From JBNRMR01 sp050942895 (GTDB taxonomy: Bacteria; Bacillota; Clostridia; Christensenellales; UBA1750), in assembly GCA_050942895.1 (NCBI GenBank), contig JBMNOE010000003.1, positions 124,001 to 188,000 on the forward strand: a stretch of DNA of 64,000 bases. Reading direction: 5' to 3'. Below are positions 25,651-34,707 of the stretch, in pieces; the first letter of the stretch is position 1, and each line of letters starts with the position of its first letter. Both the position numbers and the translations under genes were made by a program. The notes under the pieces were generated by a model. The model did no database searches, was not told the DNA's origin, and saw nothing but the letters and a program-made list of their open reading frames with translations.

Positions 25651-25747
25651 AAAGCATGATTATTTTCATAAACGATTGCCTTGCCATAACCCACGCAAAC
25701 AGAATTGCGATAAGGTGAGAAACGGGCGGTTTCTGCTTAACAAAAGT

Positions 25748-25776
25748 ATTATAAAGCATTTATAAACTTCTGTCAA
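25748..25776 (-). promoter_or_regulatory. promoter of the infC operon
   Basis: TTGACA (25776-25771) and TATAAT (25753-25748) on the minus strand, 17 bases apart. About 110 bases of leader follow, including the attenuator. Confidence 0.85.
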
Positions 25777-25803
25777 GCATATGAATAATAAAAAATGCTT
25801 AAT

Positions 25804-25917
25804 AGAGATTTACATATAAAGTTGTTTTAAAGGAAGAAATAAGTTTGTTGGAGATTTCACATATAAAGTTGTATTAAAAAATAAATTTGTTGGAGATTTT
25901 GCACATAAGTGGTATTA
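25804..25917 (+). repeat. three imperfect direct repeats upstream of the AI-2E-type gene
   Basis: GAGATTT followed by a CATATAAAGTTGT-like stretch and TTAAA occurs at about 25805, 25851 and 25893, 46 and 42 bases apart. The third copy is more divergent and runs into TATTATAAT, a possible -10. They may be a duplicated promoter region or regulator sites. Confidence 0.6.
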
Positions 25918-25957
25918 TAATAACGAATAGCAATATATTATTTTCTGTTTGCGAGGG

Positions 25958-27187
25958 ATGGCTTTGAAAAAGATCAACTGGAAAGATCCTTTCATAAAAA
26001 CGGCGTTGCTGGTCTTTTTGGTGATTGCTGCGCTGATGGTTTTTTATAATATACTCGGCACCGTGGGCGAGGTCCTGTTAAGGATCCGCTCCTTCATATC
26101 CACCTTGACGGCCGCAGCCTCGGCGATAATAATAGGCATAATAATCGCCTTCATATTGCAGCCCTATGTCAACCTTCTGGACGACAAGCTCATTTCCAGG
26201 GTGATAAAAAAGAACAGAAATCTTTCAAGGGGCGTTTCAATAGGCTTTGTGTACGTGGTTGTGTTGGGCTTCATAGCACTGCTGATAGCGCTGATTGCTC
26301 CTGTTTTAGTCAACAATATAAAGGATCTCATAAACACCGCTCCCCGCTATATCGACATGATAGTGCGTTTTGTGAACGATGAGCTGATGGAAAACTCCCT
26401 TTTCCAGTACGCGGACGTCATCAGCGCCATCAACTCCTTCATGGCGGAAGCGCAGTCAAACATCACCTCTTTGGTAACCGGCTTTCTTTCAAACACAGTC
26501 CGCTTCCTCACCTCCCTTTCCACAGGCATGATAAACGTGATCTTCGGCTTCCTGGTGGCCGTATATGTCCTGATGGAGGGAAAGCGCCTGGGCAGCAGCT
26601 CGCGCCGGCTTTCGATAGCCGTTTTCGGAGAAAGGCGGACTGACAAGATCGTCCGCGAGGTCGGCATTGCGACGAAAATATTCCGCAAATTCTTTAACGG
26701 GCGACTGGTGGAATCCTTCATATCGGCGGTACTGATATTGATATGCTTTTTGATTATCGGCGTGAAGTACAGCCCTCTTATCAGCGTGCTGACTTTTATC
26801 ACAAACCTGATACCATACTTTGGGCCGATCATAGGAGGCGTGCTCACATTCATTCTTGTCGCCGTTGAAAACCCTTCTCAGCTTCTGCTGGCCATGATAT
26901 TGCTGCTGGCCGTCAGCGTGGTCGACTCATGGATAATCTCCCCCAAGATACTGGGGGATGTGGTGGGGCTTTCACCCTTCTGGGTGCTCCTGGGCGCACT
27001 GGTGGGCGGAGGATTATTCGGCTTTTGGGGCATGATGATCGGCATACCGACGGCGTCGGTCATCCATTTTGCCGTTAAGCGCTGGATCGATTACCGGATC
27101 ACAAAGCGCAGCTCACAGAAAAACGCCGGCAGCAGCTCTGGCGGCGTCATTCTGACCGATTTAACCGATATAGATACGAAGAAATAG
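25958..27187 (+). CDS. AI-2E family transporter-like membrane protein
   Basis: About 409 residues with eight or so hydrophobic segments, of the PF01594 (YdiK/YhhT/TqsA, AI-2E) family. Characteristic stretches are TFITNLIPYFGPIIGGV and GGGLFGFWGMMIGIPTASV. Known members include a quorum-signal exporter, sodium or potassium transporters and sporulation proteins, so the substrate is open. The ATG at 25958 abuts a GAGGG motif; a TTG two codons later has better spacing (six bases) and may be the true start. The C-terminal 30 residues are hydrophilic. Confidence 0.88.
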   Translation: MALKKINWKDPFIKTALLVFLVIAALMVFYNILGTVGEVLLRIRSFISTLTAAASAIIIGIIIAFILQPYVNLLDDKLISRVIKKNRNLSRGVSIGFVYVVVLGFIALLIALIAPVLVNNIKDLINTAPRYIDMIVRFVNDELMENSLFQYADVISAINSFMAEAQSNITSLVTGFLSNTVRFLTSLSTGMINVIFGFLVAVYVLMEGKRLGSSSRRLSIAVFGERRTDKIVREVGIATKIFRKFFNGRLVESFISAVLILICFLIIGVKYSPLISVLTFITNLIPYFGPIIGGVLTFILVAVENPSQLLLAMILLLAVSVVDSWIISPKILGDVVGLSPFWVLLGALVGGGLFGFWGMMIGIPTASVIHFAVKRWIDYRITKRSSQKNAGSSSGGVILTDLTDIDTKK

Positions 27188-27205
27188 TATGTCTGATATA
27201 TCTAA

Positions 27206-28021
27206 TCAAAAAGCGCTGTCGGCAACGATTGCCTGGGCCTCCTCATCGCTTATATCCTCCACAGTATTAACCACAAATATCATGTCGATGACATCGTTAT
27301 CATAGAGCATATAGCGGGCGATCTCGCCCACGCCCTCCTGATAAACGCGGTAAACATCCTGCGAATATGCGGTGGACAGCGTGGCGATTATTATGCAATC
27401 ATGGGCAGTATAGTCTCCGTGCTGAAAGGTCGCGCCGACCTCAGCCACCCGCGCCTCGTCTCCCGCGGAGATAAAGCCCATGTCTTCTTCAATGTAAGCG
27501 GGCATGATGTAGCTGATATCCTGGCTTTGTGCATCGGAGAACCTGGACCAAAGGCCGTCGCCGTCGCTGTAAAAGTCTGTGTAATAGATGGGCTGACTTT
27601 CGTCAAACTGTGAGACGGCGTAGGATTCGTCGTCTATGCGGTCATGGCGGGCATAGACATATGTTATCGTTGAAAGGCTGGAGTCACCAAGGTTCCTGCT
27701 CATTACAACGCGAATATTTTCCCGCGGAAGATATTTCGCAGTGGGAATCAGCTCGCTTAAAGCGCCTTCGTCGGGCGTTTCGCTGGGCTCCGGCTCCGTC
27801 GTCAAAGCCGCTGTCGGGGCGGGCTCGTCTGTGGGAATGGGCGAAGACTGCGCTTGCGTGGGGCTTTGCGCCGGCGTGGCGCTCGTGGAAGGCTGGGGCA
27901 AATCGCAGGATGCCAGCACAAGCACCAGGGCGATCACCGCCAAAGCCGCAAAGCTTCTTCGGCCCTTATTTTTAGAGCCGTTTTTTGCAAAAGAAAAAAA
28001 TGAAAGAAACGAATGATTCAT
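27206..28021 (-). CDS. lipoprotein of unknown function
   Basis: 271 residues with a signal peptide whose lipobox is LVLASC, so it should be lipid-anchored outside the membrane. A Pro/Ser/Thr/Ala/Glu-rich linker (about 55-110) follows, as in many wall-spanning lipoproteins. The remaining 160 residues form a soluble domain (VVMSRNLGDSSLSTITYVYARHD is its beginning) that I do not recognise. GGAGG lies nine bases before the ATG at 28021. It is convergent with the AI-2E-type gene, only 18 bases between stops. Confidence 0.8.
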   Translation of the reverse strand: MNHSFLSFFSFAKNGSKNKGRRSFAALAVIALVLVLASCDLPQPSTSATPAQSPTQAQSSPIPTDEPAPTAALTTEPEPSETPDEGALSELIPTAKYLPRENIRVVMSRNLGDSSLSTITYVYARHDRIDDESYAVSQFDESQPIYYTDFYSDGDGLWSRFSDAQSQDISYIMPAYIEEDMGFISAGDEARVAEVGATFQHGDYTAHDCIIIATLSTAYSQDVYRVYQEGVGEIARYMLYDNDVIDMIFVVNTVEDISDEEAQAIVADSAF

Positions 28022-28147
28022 AAAGCTGATCCTCCGTGTTTTAAAGCCGCCGGAAGGCGATATTTTCACATATATAATAACGAATTAGCATCGTCATATG
28101 ATGCACTTGTATATTTGATATAGTATCTTTAATATAGTATATTCCTT

Positions 28148-28960
28148 TTACTCCAGCGTAAAGTCCATCTCCATGCGCAGCCCGGCGGGCAATCTCAGCT
28201 TCGGGCTGCAGCTTATGAACATTCCGCATTCGTCGTTTTTGCCCTGCGGGCGCTGATGTCCGTCAATGAGCCAAAGGGCCCGAACTTCATCACCTTTTTC
28301 TTTGCCTTTGGCCAGGCAACAGCCGGCAAAAACACCTTGCTTGTTCACAGCGGTAATTTGAAAACCTGCGTATTCCATCATGCGTATTCCAAGCTCCTGC
28401 ATCTTTTCCCCCTCCACGAAGGCCCAATCGTCCTTTAGCCGCTGGGTTTTAAGGAGTTTTCTTAGCATATCAAAACTCATCGCATCGGTTTTCGGGTCAG
28501 AAGCAAGCTCATAGCCTTGTTCAGCCAGCAGGCTTTTTGTAAAAGCGGGCCTGTCCGCCGCGAGAGCAAAGCCTCTTTTGCGGTAATATTCCCACAAACT
28601 CTCCGTGGCCGGATGCAGCATCACGCCCTCGTAGCCCCCAGCCTCGGCCTCATCTGCAACGAAATCCATCAAAGCTGTCCCGTATCCCCTGCCTCGCCTG
28701 TCAGGGCTTGTGCAGAGGGCGTAGAGATAAACAACGGGATGAACCCCATCCGGAGCGTAAATTTCGCAATCGATAAGGGCGCAGGCGCACACCGCCCTCC
28801 CCTGCTCAAAGACGGCGGGAATGCGCTTTTCTTTAAAAAATGTTTCGTAAAACGGAAGTATGAACTCCTCGCCGTCGCCGAACACCTGCTTCCAAAGGGC
28901 TGTCAGCTCGGGGATGTCCTCCCTTTGCGCCCAACGGAAAACGGGTTTTTCCGTCATCAT
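28148..28960 (-). CDS. GNAT-family N-acetyltransferase
   Basis: About 270 residues. The acetyl-CoA binding loop is SPDRRGRGYGTALMDF, preceded by the YLYALCTSP strand and followed by HPATESLWEYYRKRGF, a standard GNAT end. The extra C-terminal 110 residues resemble the sterol-carrier-like tail of Eis-type acetyltransferases only loosely. The ATG overlaps the stop of the upstream DUF2156 gene (ATGATGA), so the two are coupled. The substrate is unknown. Confidence 0.85.
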   Translation of the reverse strand: MMTEKPVFRWAQREDIPELTALWKQVFGDGEEFILPFYETFFKEKRIPAVFEQGRAVCACALIDCEIYAPDGVHPVVYLYALCTSPDRRGRGYGTALMDFVADEAEAGGYEGVMLHPATESLWEYYRKRGFALAADRPAFTKSLLAEQGYELASDPKTDAMSFDMLRKLLKTQRLKDDWAFVEGEKMQELGIRMMEYAGFQITAVNKQGVFAGCCLAKGKEKGDEVRALWLIDGHQRPQGKNDECGMFISCSPKLRLPAGLRMEMDFTLE

Positions 28961-29883
28961 GAGCCCTCCTTTGTGAAAGCCCCCTCCCTGGGAACAAGCC
29001 AATATTTACTCTTAAGCTCAATGGGCCTGTATGAGTTCTTCGAACGGCGCAGGCCTTCGTCCCCGGCGGCGTCCTCCCTGTTTATCAGCGAAAACTGCGG
29101 GAAGGATTTCACGAACTGGTTGCACAACATTGAGTATATGCCGCCATATTCGTACAGCGCTTTTTCCGCGTGGACAAGCAACATATCGCTCCCCGGCCAG
29201 CAGGCTTCGCCAAAGGAGAACCCCACCGGTTTTCCGTCCACCCTGAGCAAAACGCCCATCAGCGTGAGGCGGTCAAAGTTCCTGAGCATTATCTCAACCG
29301 CATTATGCTCATATTCCATCGACCGGTTGACTCTGGCTTCATTTTCATTAAGCCACTGGACGTTTAAGTCCAGGCAGTCTTCCAGGTTTTCTTCGTTTAT
29401 AAACTCCACCGAATAGTTATAGGTTCTTGTAAACCAGTTCACATGATTTCTCTTTGAGTGCAGCTTCTTGCCGGAGTATGTGCGCAGAGATTCGCCGTCG
29501 TATACGAAATCCTCGGCATCCTCTATCTCTATCCTTTCAAAAGCTCCGGGAAGCGCTCGTTCCACTGCTTCCGCCTGCTCTATTGAAGCATATGTAAACC
29601 GCCAGTCGGGGTTGTCCTTATTATAATCGGCCACGGCCTCAATTGCGCGGCGAAAGGCGGACTCGTCGTCCATATCGCCGATGGGAACACTGCAAAGGGC
29701 GTTACCGTCAAATTCTCCGATAACTTTAAAATAGCCGTTAAAGTCGGCAATTTTAGCTTGGTAGACATTTCTCATCGCGTAAAGATAGGCAAAGCAGGTG
29801 TCCGCAGTGCCCACACGGGCCAAGGCAAGCCTTCTTTTGTATTCACCCACCATTGAAAGCTGTACCTCTTCAAAGTTTAGCAT
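28957..29883 (-). CDS. DUF2156-domain protein (lysyl-phosphatidylglycerol synthase-like fold)
   Basis: 308 residues related to the C-terminal aminoacyl-transferase fold of MprF, a double GNAT-like domain. Typical segments are GKKLHSKRNHVNWF, VDGKPVGFSFGE and NREDAAGDEGLRRSKNSYRP. No membrane segments are present, so it is a cytoplasmic stand-alone form. The family is common in Clostridia and usually of unknown substrate. It is the first gene of a pair with a GNAT acetyltransferase. Confidence 0.85.
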   Translation of the reverse strand: MLNFEEVQLSMVGEYKRRLALARVGTADTCFAYLYAMRNVYQAKIADFNGYFKVIGEFDGNALCSVPIGDMDDESAFRRAIEAVADYNKDNPDWRFTYASIEQAEAVERALPGAFERIEIEDAEDFVYDGESLRTYSGKKLHSKRNHVNWFTRTYNYSVEFINEENLEDCLDLNVQWLNENEARVNRSMEYEHNAVEIMLRNFDRLTLMGVLLRVDGKPVGFSFGEACWPGSDMLLVHAEKALYEYGGIYSMLCNQFVKSFPQFSLINREDAAGDEGLRRSKNSYRPIELKSKYWLVPREGAFTKEGS

Positions 29884-30014
29884 AAAGTTCCTCCTGAATT
29901 AATTGACATGCAAATAAAAGTTCAAGCTGTACTCTTACCAGTATTCAGTCTTATTTATTATACCCCATAGCCATATAACTTTCAAACCCCAAAAGTCATT
30001 AACTGCTTTATAAT

Positions 30015-30065
30015 ATATCAAAAGAAAAGACAACGAAAAGGCAAACAGCTTAAAGCCATTCGCCT
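30015..30065 (-). terminator. probable terminator after yajC
   Basis: On the minus strand AGGCGAA pairs with TTTGCCT (one mismatch) around a 13-base loop, followed by TTTCGTTGTCTTTTC. Confidence 0.5.
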
Positions 30066-30124
30066 AAACTTTGCATTTTATGACAAAATATGACAAGAAA
30101 AGCGAGCCTGCAAGGAAGAAGAAA

Positions 30125-30433
30125 CTATATCAGATCATTTTCCGCCGAGCTTTCCTCCACAGAGCGCACTGCCCATCTGGCGACGACCATCTCTGTTTTA
30201 TCCGCGCCCACCTCTATGGTCAACACATCTTCCTTAACTGTCTTGATCCTGCCGAAGATGCCGCCGATAGTTGTTATCCTGTCGCCGACCTTCAGCTCGC
30301 TGAGCATTTTTTTGACAGCCTTGTCCTTCTTCTGCTGAGGCCTTATCAGCACGAAGTAGAAGACGACTATCATCAGGATCAAGAAAAGGGGCATCATCAG
30401 ACCGCCCAGGTTCTCCATTACTTCTGTTGGCAT
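30125..30433 (-). CDS. yajC: preprotein translocase accessory protein YajC
   Basis: 102 residues with one N-terminal membrane helix (LMMPLFLILMIVVFYFVLI) and a hydrophilic C-terminal part with the family motif RPQQKK followed by LKVGDRITTIGGIFGRI. It joins the SecDF complex. GGAGG lies seven bases before the ATG at 30433. It follows tgt, the usual order; secD and secF are not in the window. Confidence 0.95.
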   Translation of the reverse strand: MPTEVMENLGGLMMPLFLILMIVVFYFVLIRPQQKKDKAVKKMLSELKVGDRITTIGGIFGRIKTVKEDVLTIEVGADKTEMVVARWAVRSVEESSAENDLI

Positions 30434-30551
30434 TGAATTACCTCCCAATAAACATTACCGTCATTATACAATATATTCCACCGCAATACAATTAAAAATT
30501 TTCATGTTCATATCGCTTTTTATGGGAAATGCTGCAAACTCTGCCCCGATA

Positions 30552-31682
30552 TCAGAAGCTGCGGCCCTCCATCGAATATTCTGCAAAGAATTCGCGGCGG
30601 AATTCCAGCAGGGTATCGTTTAGTATGTGCTTTTTAACATTATTCATCAGCTCAATTAAAAAATACAGATTATGCACGGTGCAAAGCCTTGCGCCCATTA
30701 TTTCATCGGCCTTTATCAGGTGGCGGATATATGCCCGCGAGAAGTTTTGGCATGCATAGCAGCCGCAGTGCTCGTCGATGGGCGCGAAATCCGCCTCATA
30801 GCGCTTGTTTCGGATGACCATCCGCCCTGTGCGCGAAAAAACGGTGCCGTTTCTGGCGATTCTGGTGGCCAGAACGCAATCGAACATGTCCACGCCCCGC
30901 AGAACGCCCTCGATAAGGCAGTCGGGGCTGCCCACTCCCATCAGATACCTGGGTTTTTCCCTGGGCATATATTCCTCAATCTGCTCCAGCATATCATACA
31001 TGATCTCCTTTGGCTCGCCGACGCTCAGCCCTCCGATGCCGTAGCCGTCAAAGCCGATATCGGCTATGGCCTTTGCGCTCTCGATGCGCAGATCGCCGTA
31101 AAAAGCCCCTTGGACAATGCCAAAAAGCGCCTGATCTTCCCGGGTGTGGGCATCCTTGCTCCTTTTCGCCCAGCGGTGAGTGCGCTCCATGGCGGCCTTG
31201 GCTTGATTGTAATCGCAGGGGTAGGGCGAGCATTCGTCGAAGGCCATGGCGATGTCGGCCCCCAGATCCTGCTGGACTTGCATTGAAACCTCGGGGGATA
31301 TAAAGCGCCGGGAGCCGTCTATATGGGAGGCGAACATAACCCCCTCCTCGGAGATCTTTCTTATATTGGATAGCGAATAGACCTGGAAGCCGCCGCTGTC
31401 GGTTAGAACGGGCCTGTCCCAGCCCATGAATTTGTGCAGCCCGCCCGCCTGTTTGACGATGGCTTCCCCCGGCCGCAGAAAAAGATGGTATGTGTTTGAA
31501 AGTATTATCTGCGCGCCGATATCCTTCAGCTCCGCCGGTGACATGGCCTTGACGGTCGCCTGGGTGCCGACGGGCATATAAACCGGTGTTTCAATGACGC
31601 CATGGGGCGTGTGGAGCCTCCCAAGGCGGGCCTTCGTGTGCTTTTCTTCTTTTATCAGTTCAAACTTAAGATTTTTATTCAT
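30552..31682 (-). CDS. tgt: queuine tRNA-ribosyltransferase
   Basis: A 376-residue TIM-barrel enzyme that exchanges guanine 34 of GUN-anticodon tRNAs for preQ1. The DSGGFQVYSL segment, the AFDECSPYP loop, the GGLSVGEP loop and the zinc site CGCYAC...H near residues 310-340 are intact. Works upstream of QueA in queuosine synthesis; queA is on the opposite strand at 34708. About 120 bases separate it from yajC downstream. Confidence 0.98.
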   Translation of the reverse strand: MNKNLKFELIKEEKHTKARLGRLHTPHGVIETPVYMPVGTQATVKAMSPAELKDIGAQIILSNTYHLFLRPGEAIVKQAGGLHKFMGWDRPVLTDSGGFQVYSLSNIRKISEEGVMFASHIDGSRRFISPEVSMQVQQDLGADIAMAFDECSPYPCDYNQAKAAMERTHRWAKRSKDAHTREDQALFGIVQGAFYGDLRIESAKAIADIGFDGYGIGGLSVGEPKEIMYDMLEQIEEYMPREKPRYLMGVGSPDCLIEGVLRGVDMFDCVLATRIARNGTVFSRTGRMVIRNKRYEADFAPIDEHCGCYACQNFSRAYIRHLIKADEIMGARLCTVHNLYFLIELMNNVKKHILNDTLLEFRREFFAEYSMEGRSF

Positions 31683-31857
31683 GCTTTTTAATGCCTTTGC
31701 TTTCCTAACATTCGTGTCTGCGTTCTTTCATCTTCTCGCTTTTCTTATTTTAAGATAATAAAGATAGTGCGCCGTTTGTCTTTTGCAAATACGATTATAT
31801 CAGCATTAAGCCCTTTTTACAACATTCCCTCAAGCTGCGAACACCCGTTTCTTTTCT

Positions 31858-31886
31858 TTGACAAAAGCGCCTTGATGCATTACTAT
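31858..31886 (+). promoter_or_regulatory. probable promoter of the ruvC operon
   Basis: TTGACA (31858-31863) and TACTAT (31881-31886) with 17 bases between, 57 bases before ruvC. Confidence 0.6.
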
Positions 31887-31943
31887 TGATATATAAATTC
31901 TGCGTTTCCGCATGCGGACGCGCCGCGTATAAAGGAAGAATAG

Positions 31944-32438
31944 ATGATAATTTTGGGAATTGACCCGGGGCTTGCCACTTTGGGCTTCGGCATCGTGAGT
32001 TACGACAATGTAAAGGCGCATATGGTTGACTACGGCGTGCTCAGCACCAAAGCTGGCGTACCTTTGCCGGCAAGGCTTTCCAGCCTGTTCGAGGGGATAA
32101 GCGATCTTTTAGCCCGCCATCAGCCGGATGATATCGCCATCGAGGAGCTGTTTTTCAACACAAATGTCACCACGGCCATCGCCGTTGGAGAGGCAAGGGG
32201 CGCTGTTATCGCCGCCTGCGCCGCATACAGCCCAAACATATTTGAATACACCCCCCTTCAGATAAAACAGGCCATAACAGGCTATGGCCGGGCGGACAAG
32301 CAGCAGGTGCAGATGATGGTTAAGATGCTCCTGAGCCTGCAAAAGACCCCAAAGCCCGACGACGCTGCGGATGCGCTGGCGGTGGCCATCTGCCATGCCC
32401 ATTCCCTTCGTATGCGCGAAAACTACAGAATGAAATAA
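31944..32438 (+). CDS. ruvC: Holliday junction resolvase RuvC
   Basis: A 164-residue endonuclease that cuts Holliday junctions with RuvAB. Catalytic acids are D7 (GIDPGLATLGFG), E67 (AIEELFF) and the aspartates in KPDDAADAL near 138-143. The junction-binding FFNTNVTTAIAVGEARG segment is complete. AAAGGAAG precedes the ATG. First gene of ruvC-ruvA-(VOC)-ruvB-queA. Confidence 0.97.
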   Translation: MIILGIDPGLATLGFGIVSYDNVKAHMVDYGVLSTKAGVPLPARLSSLFEGISDLLARHQPDDIAIEELFFNTNVTTAIAVGEARGAVIAACAAYSPNIFEYTPLQIKQAITGYGRADKQQVQMMVKMLLSLQKTPKPDDAADALAVAICHAHSLRMRENYRMK

Positions 32439-32450
32439 AAAGAGGTTGTC

Positions 32451-33062
32451 ATGATATCTTTTTTGCAGGGAAAAATCGCCCAAAAGCTTCCCACGGCCAT
32501 AATCGTGGAGACGAACGGCATGGGCTTTCACGTTAACGTCAACAACAGCGCCCTTGCCAATGCAGGCAGCGTGGGCGACACCATAAAGCTGCACACTCAC
32601 CTGATGTACGCCGAGAGAGACTCCACTTTCAACCTCTACGGCTTTTTAACAAAGGAAGAATACGGCCTTTTCCGGCAGTTGATCTCCGTTTCCGGCGTGG
32701 GCGCGAAAAGCGCGCTGGCCCTTCTAAGCCAGATGAGCGTGGCTGATTTTTCACTGGCGCTGATATCTCAGGATGCGAAGGCCATCGCTAAGGCGCCGGG
32801 GCTGGGCATAAAAACCGCTCAGAAGATAATCATCGAGCTTAAGGATAAGATAAAGGACGACGAACTTTTAACGCAGATATCCGGCGCGTCCCAGCAGGCG
32901 GTGTATTCCGGCGAGCCCTCCTTCATTCAGGATGCCATCGAGGCCATGATCGCTCTGGGCTATCCCCCCGCCGAGGCGGCAAAGGCAGTCAATGCCGTTA
33001 AAGATGAGGGAAAAACCGCCGACGAGCTGATCCGCATGGCCCTTCGCCGCTTCTCTTTCTGA
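32451..33062 (+). CDS. ruvA: Holliday junction helicase subunit RuvA
   Basis: 203 residues: OB-fold domain I, tandem helix-hairpin-helix domain II (LISVSGVGAKSAL and APGLGIKTAQKIIIEL) and C-terminal domain III (DAIEAMIALGYPPAEAAKAV) that contacts RuvB. It binds the four-way junction as a tetramer. Twelve bases after ruvC. Confidence 0.97.
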   Translation: MISFLQGKIAQKLPTAIIVETNGMGFHVNVNNSALANAGSVGDTIKLHTHLMYAERDSTFNLYGFLTKEEYGLFRQLISVSGVGAKSALALLSQMSVADFSLALISQDAKAIAKAPGLGIKTAQKIIIELKDKIKDDELLTQISGASQQAVYSGEPSFIQDAIEAMIALGYPPAEAAKAVNAVKDEGKTADELIRMALRRFSF

Positions 33063-33094
33063 TTTTTTGCGTTTTTGCGAGGTGCATAAAAATT

Positions 33095-33520
33095 ATGGAC
33101 AATGTACTGAAAATAAAGATGTACTCATTTACGCTGGACTGCAAGCAGCCGATTAAGCTGGCAAATTTTTATTCTGCCTTGCTCAACTGGGAAGTCGGGT
33201 TTTACGATGATGATTACGCATGGGTATACCCGCCGGGAACGCACCAGGGAGCTTACCCATGCATATTGTTTCAGTTAAACCCTGAATATGAGCCGCCCGT
33301 ATGGCCCGAAAAACCCGATGCACAGCAGCAAATGGCCCACATCGACTTCGCCGTGGATGACTTGGAAAAAGCAGTCGATCACGCAATCCGCTGCGGAGCA
33401 AAAACAGCAAGCGAGCAGTTTTCCGAAAATTGGACAGTCATGCTTGACCCGGCGGGGCATCCTTTTTGCCTTTGCCAGATGAAATCGGTTATCGAGAGCG
33501 CTCATTTTGCGCTGTTATAA
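33095..33520 (+). CDS. VOC-superfamily (glyoxalase/bleomycin-resistance-like) protein
   Basis: 141 residues made of two beta-alpha-beta-beta-beta units. The first has DCKQPIKLANFYSALLNWEV, and the second MAHIDFAVDDLEKAVDHAIRCGAK followed by VMLDPAGHPFCLCQM, as in actinobacterial-type VOC family proteins. Possible metal ligands include the His of AHIDF and a late Asp/Glu; activity is unknown. It sits between ruvA and ruvB, 33 bases after ruvA, where a gene of this type is unexpected. Confidence 0.85.
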   Translation: MDNVLKIKMYSFTLDCKQPIKLANFYSALLNWEVGFYDDDYAWVYPPGTHQGAYPCILFQLNPEYEPPVWPEKPDAQQQMAHIDFAVDDLEKAVDHAIRCGAKTASEQFSENWTVMLDPAGHPFCLCQMKSVIESAHFALL

Positions 33521-33602
33521 TAAAATATTTTAGTAAATGTTATAGTAAATATTATTGAGTCAAATTTATATATTTATTTGCAAATTAGAAGGGTGCTAAA
33601 GA

Positions 33603-34664
33603 ATGGAAGACAGATATGTTTCCGCCAATTTCATATCACAGGAGGACGGCGAACAAGAGCTGAGCCTTCGCCCCCGAACCCTGCGCGAATATGTGGGCCA
33701 GACAAATGTTAAAACCAGTCTGGAGATTTATCTTGAGGCGGCCAGAATGCGCCGCGAGCCAATAGACCACATGCTTCTATACGGCCCTCCCGGCTTGGGC
33801 AAGACCTGCCTTGCGGCCATCACCGCCAACGAGATGGGGGCGCAGATGCGCGTCACCTCCGGCCCTGCCATCGAAAAGCCGGGGGATCTTGCGTCGGTTT
33901 TAAACAATTTGAACGAGGGCGATGTGCTGTTCATCGACGAAATCCACCGCCTTTCAAGGACTGTGGAGGAAATTCTCTACCCCGCCATGGAGGACTTCGC
34001 CCTTGATATTTTCATCGGCAAGGGGCCCAGCGCCCGCTCCATCCGCATCAATCTGCCGCATTTCACGCTGGTTGGGGCCACAACAAAGGCGGGCTCTTTG
34101 GCATCGCCCCTACGCGACCGTTTCGGCATACAGTTTCGCCTGGAAACATATTCGCCCGATGAGCTTGCCCAGATTGTCACTCGCAGCGCGGGAATTTTGA
34201 ACATCCCCATAGACGGCGAGGGCGCATTTGAAATTGCCCGCAGGAGCCGGGGAACGCCGCGAATCGCCAACCGCCTTCTTAAGCGCGTAAGGGATTTTGC
34301 CCTCGTGCGGGGCAGCGGCGTCATCGATATCGCCGCTGCTAAGGACGGACTAAATATGCTCTTTGTGGATGAATTGGGCCTCGATCATATCGACAGGCTT
34401 GTTCTGGAGACTATGATAAGCAAGTTTGCCGGAAAACCCGTTGGGCTGAACACGCTTTCCGCCGCAACGGGCGAAGACGCCCACACAATCGAGGATGTCT
34501 ATGAGCCATATCTGCTGCAGATCGGCTTCATAATGCGCACACCTTCGGGCAGAATCCCCACACATCTTGCATACGAGCACCTTGGAATAACTCCGCCCAC
34601 AGCGGATCAGGCCGAGAAAACGAAAGCAGAAGGCTCACAGCAGCTTTCAATCGACGAGGTTTAG
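33603..34664 (+). CDS. ruvB: Holliday junction helicase motor RuvB
   Basis: A 353-residue AAA+ motor. Walker A is GPPGLGKT, Walker B is LFIDEIH, sensor 1 is LVGATTKAGSLASPLRDRFG (arginine finger near the end), sensor 2 is RRSRGTPRIANRLLKRVRDFA, and a winged-helix C-terminus follows. It drives branch migration with RuvA. The ribosome site is weak (GGGTG). It lies 83 bases downstream of the VOC gene. Confidence 0.98.
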   Translation: MEDRYVSANFISQEDGEQELSLRPRTLREYVGQTNVKTSLEIYLEAARMRREPIDHMLLYGPPGLGKTCLAAITANEMGAQMRVTSGPAIEKPGDLASVLNNLNEGDVLFIDEIHRLSRTVEEILYPAMEDFALDIFIGKGPSARSIRINLPHFTLVGATTKAGSLASPLRDRFGIQFRLETYSPDELAQIVTRSAGILNIPIDGEGAFEIARRSRGTPRIANRLLKRVRDFALVRGSGVIDIAAAKDGLNMLFVDELGLDHIDRLVLETMISKFAGKPVGLNTLSAATGEDAHTIEDVYEPYLLQIGFIMRTPSGRIPTHLAYEHLGITPPTADQAEKTKAEGSQQLSIDEV

Positions 34665-34707
34665 CCCTAAAAAGAGCGAAAATAGAGATAAAATTCAGAG
34701 GTAACTG

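Noticed and set aside
28517..29416. 299-codon frame opposite the GNAT and DUF2156 genes
   Set aside because: It spans the border of two recognisable minus-strand genes and its product has no family features.
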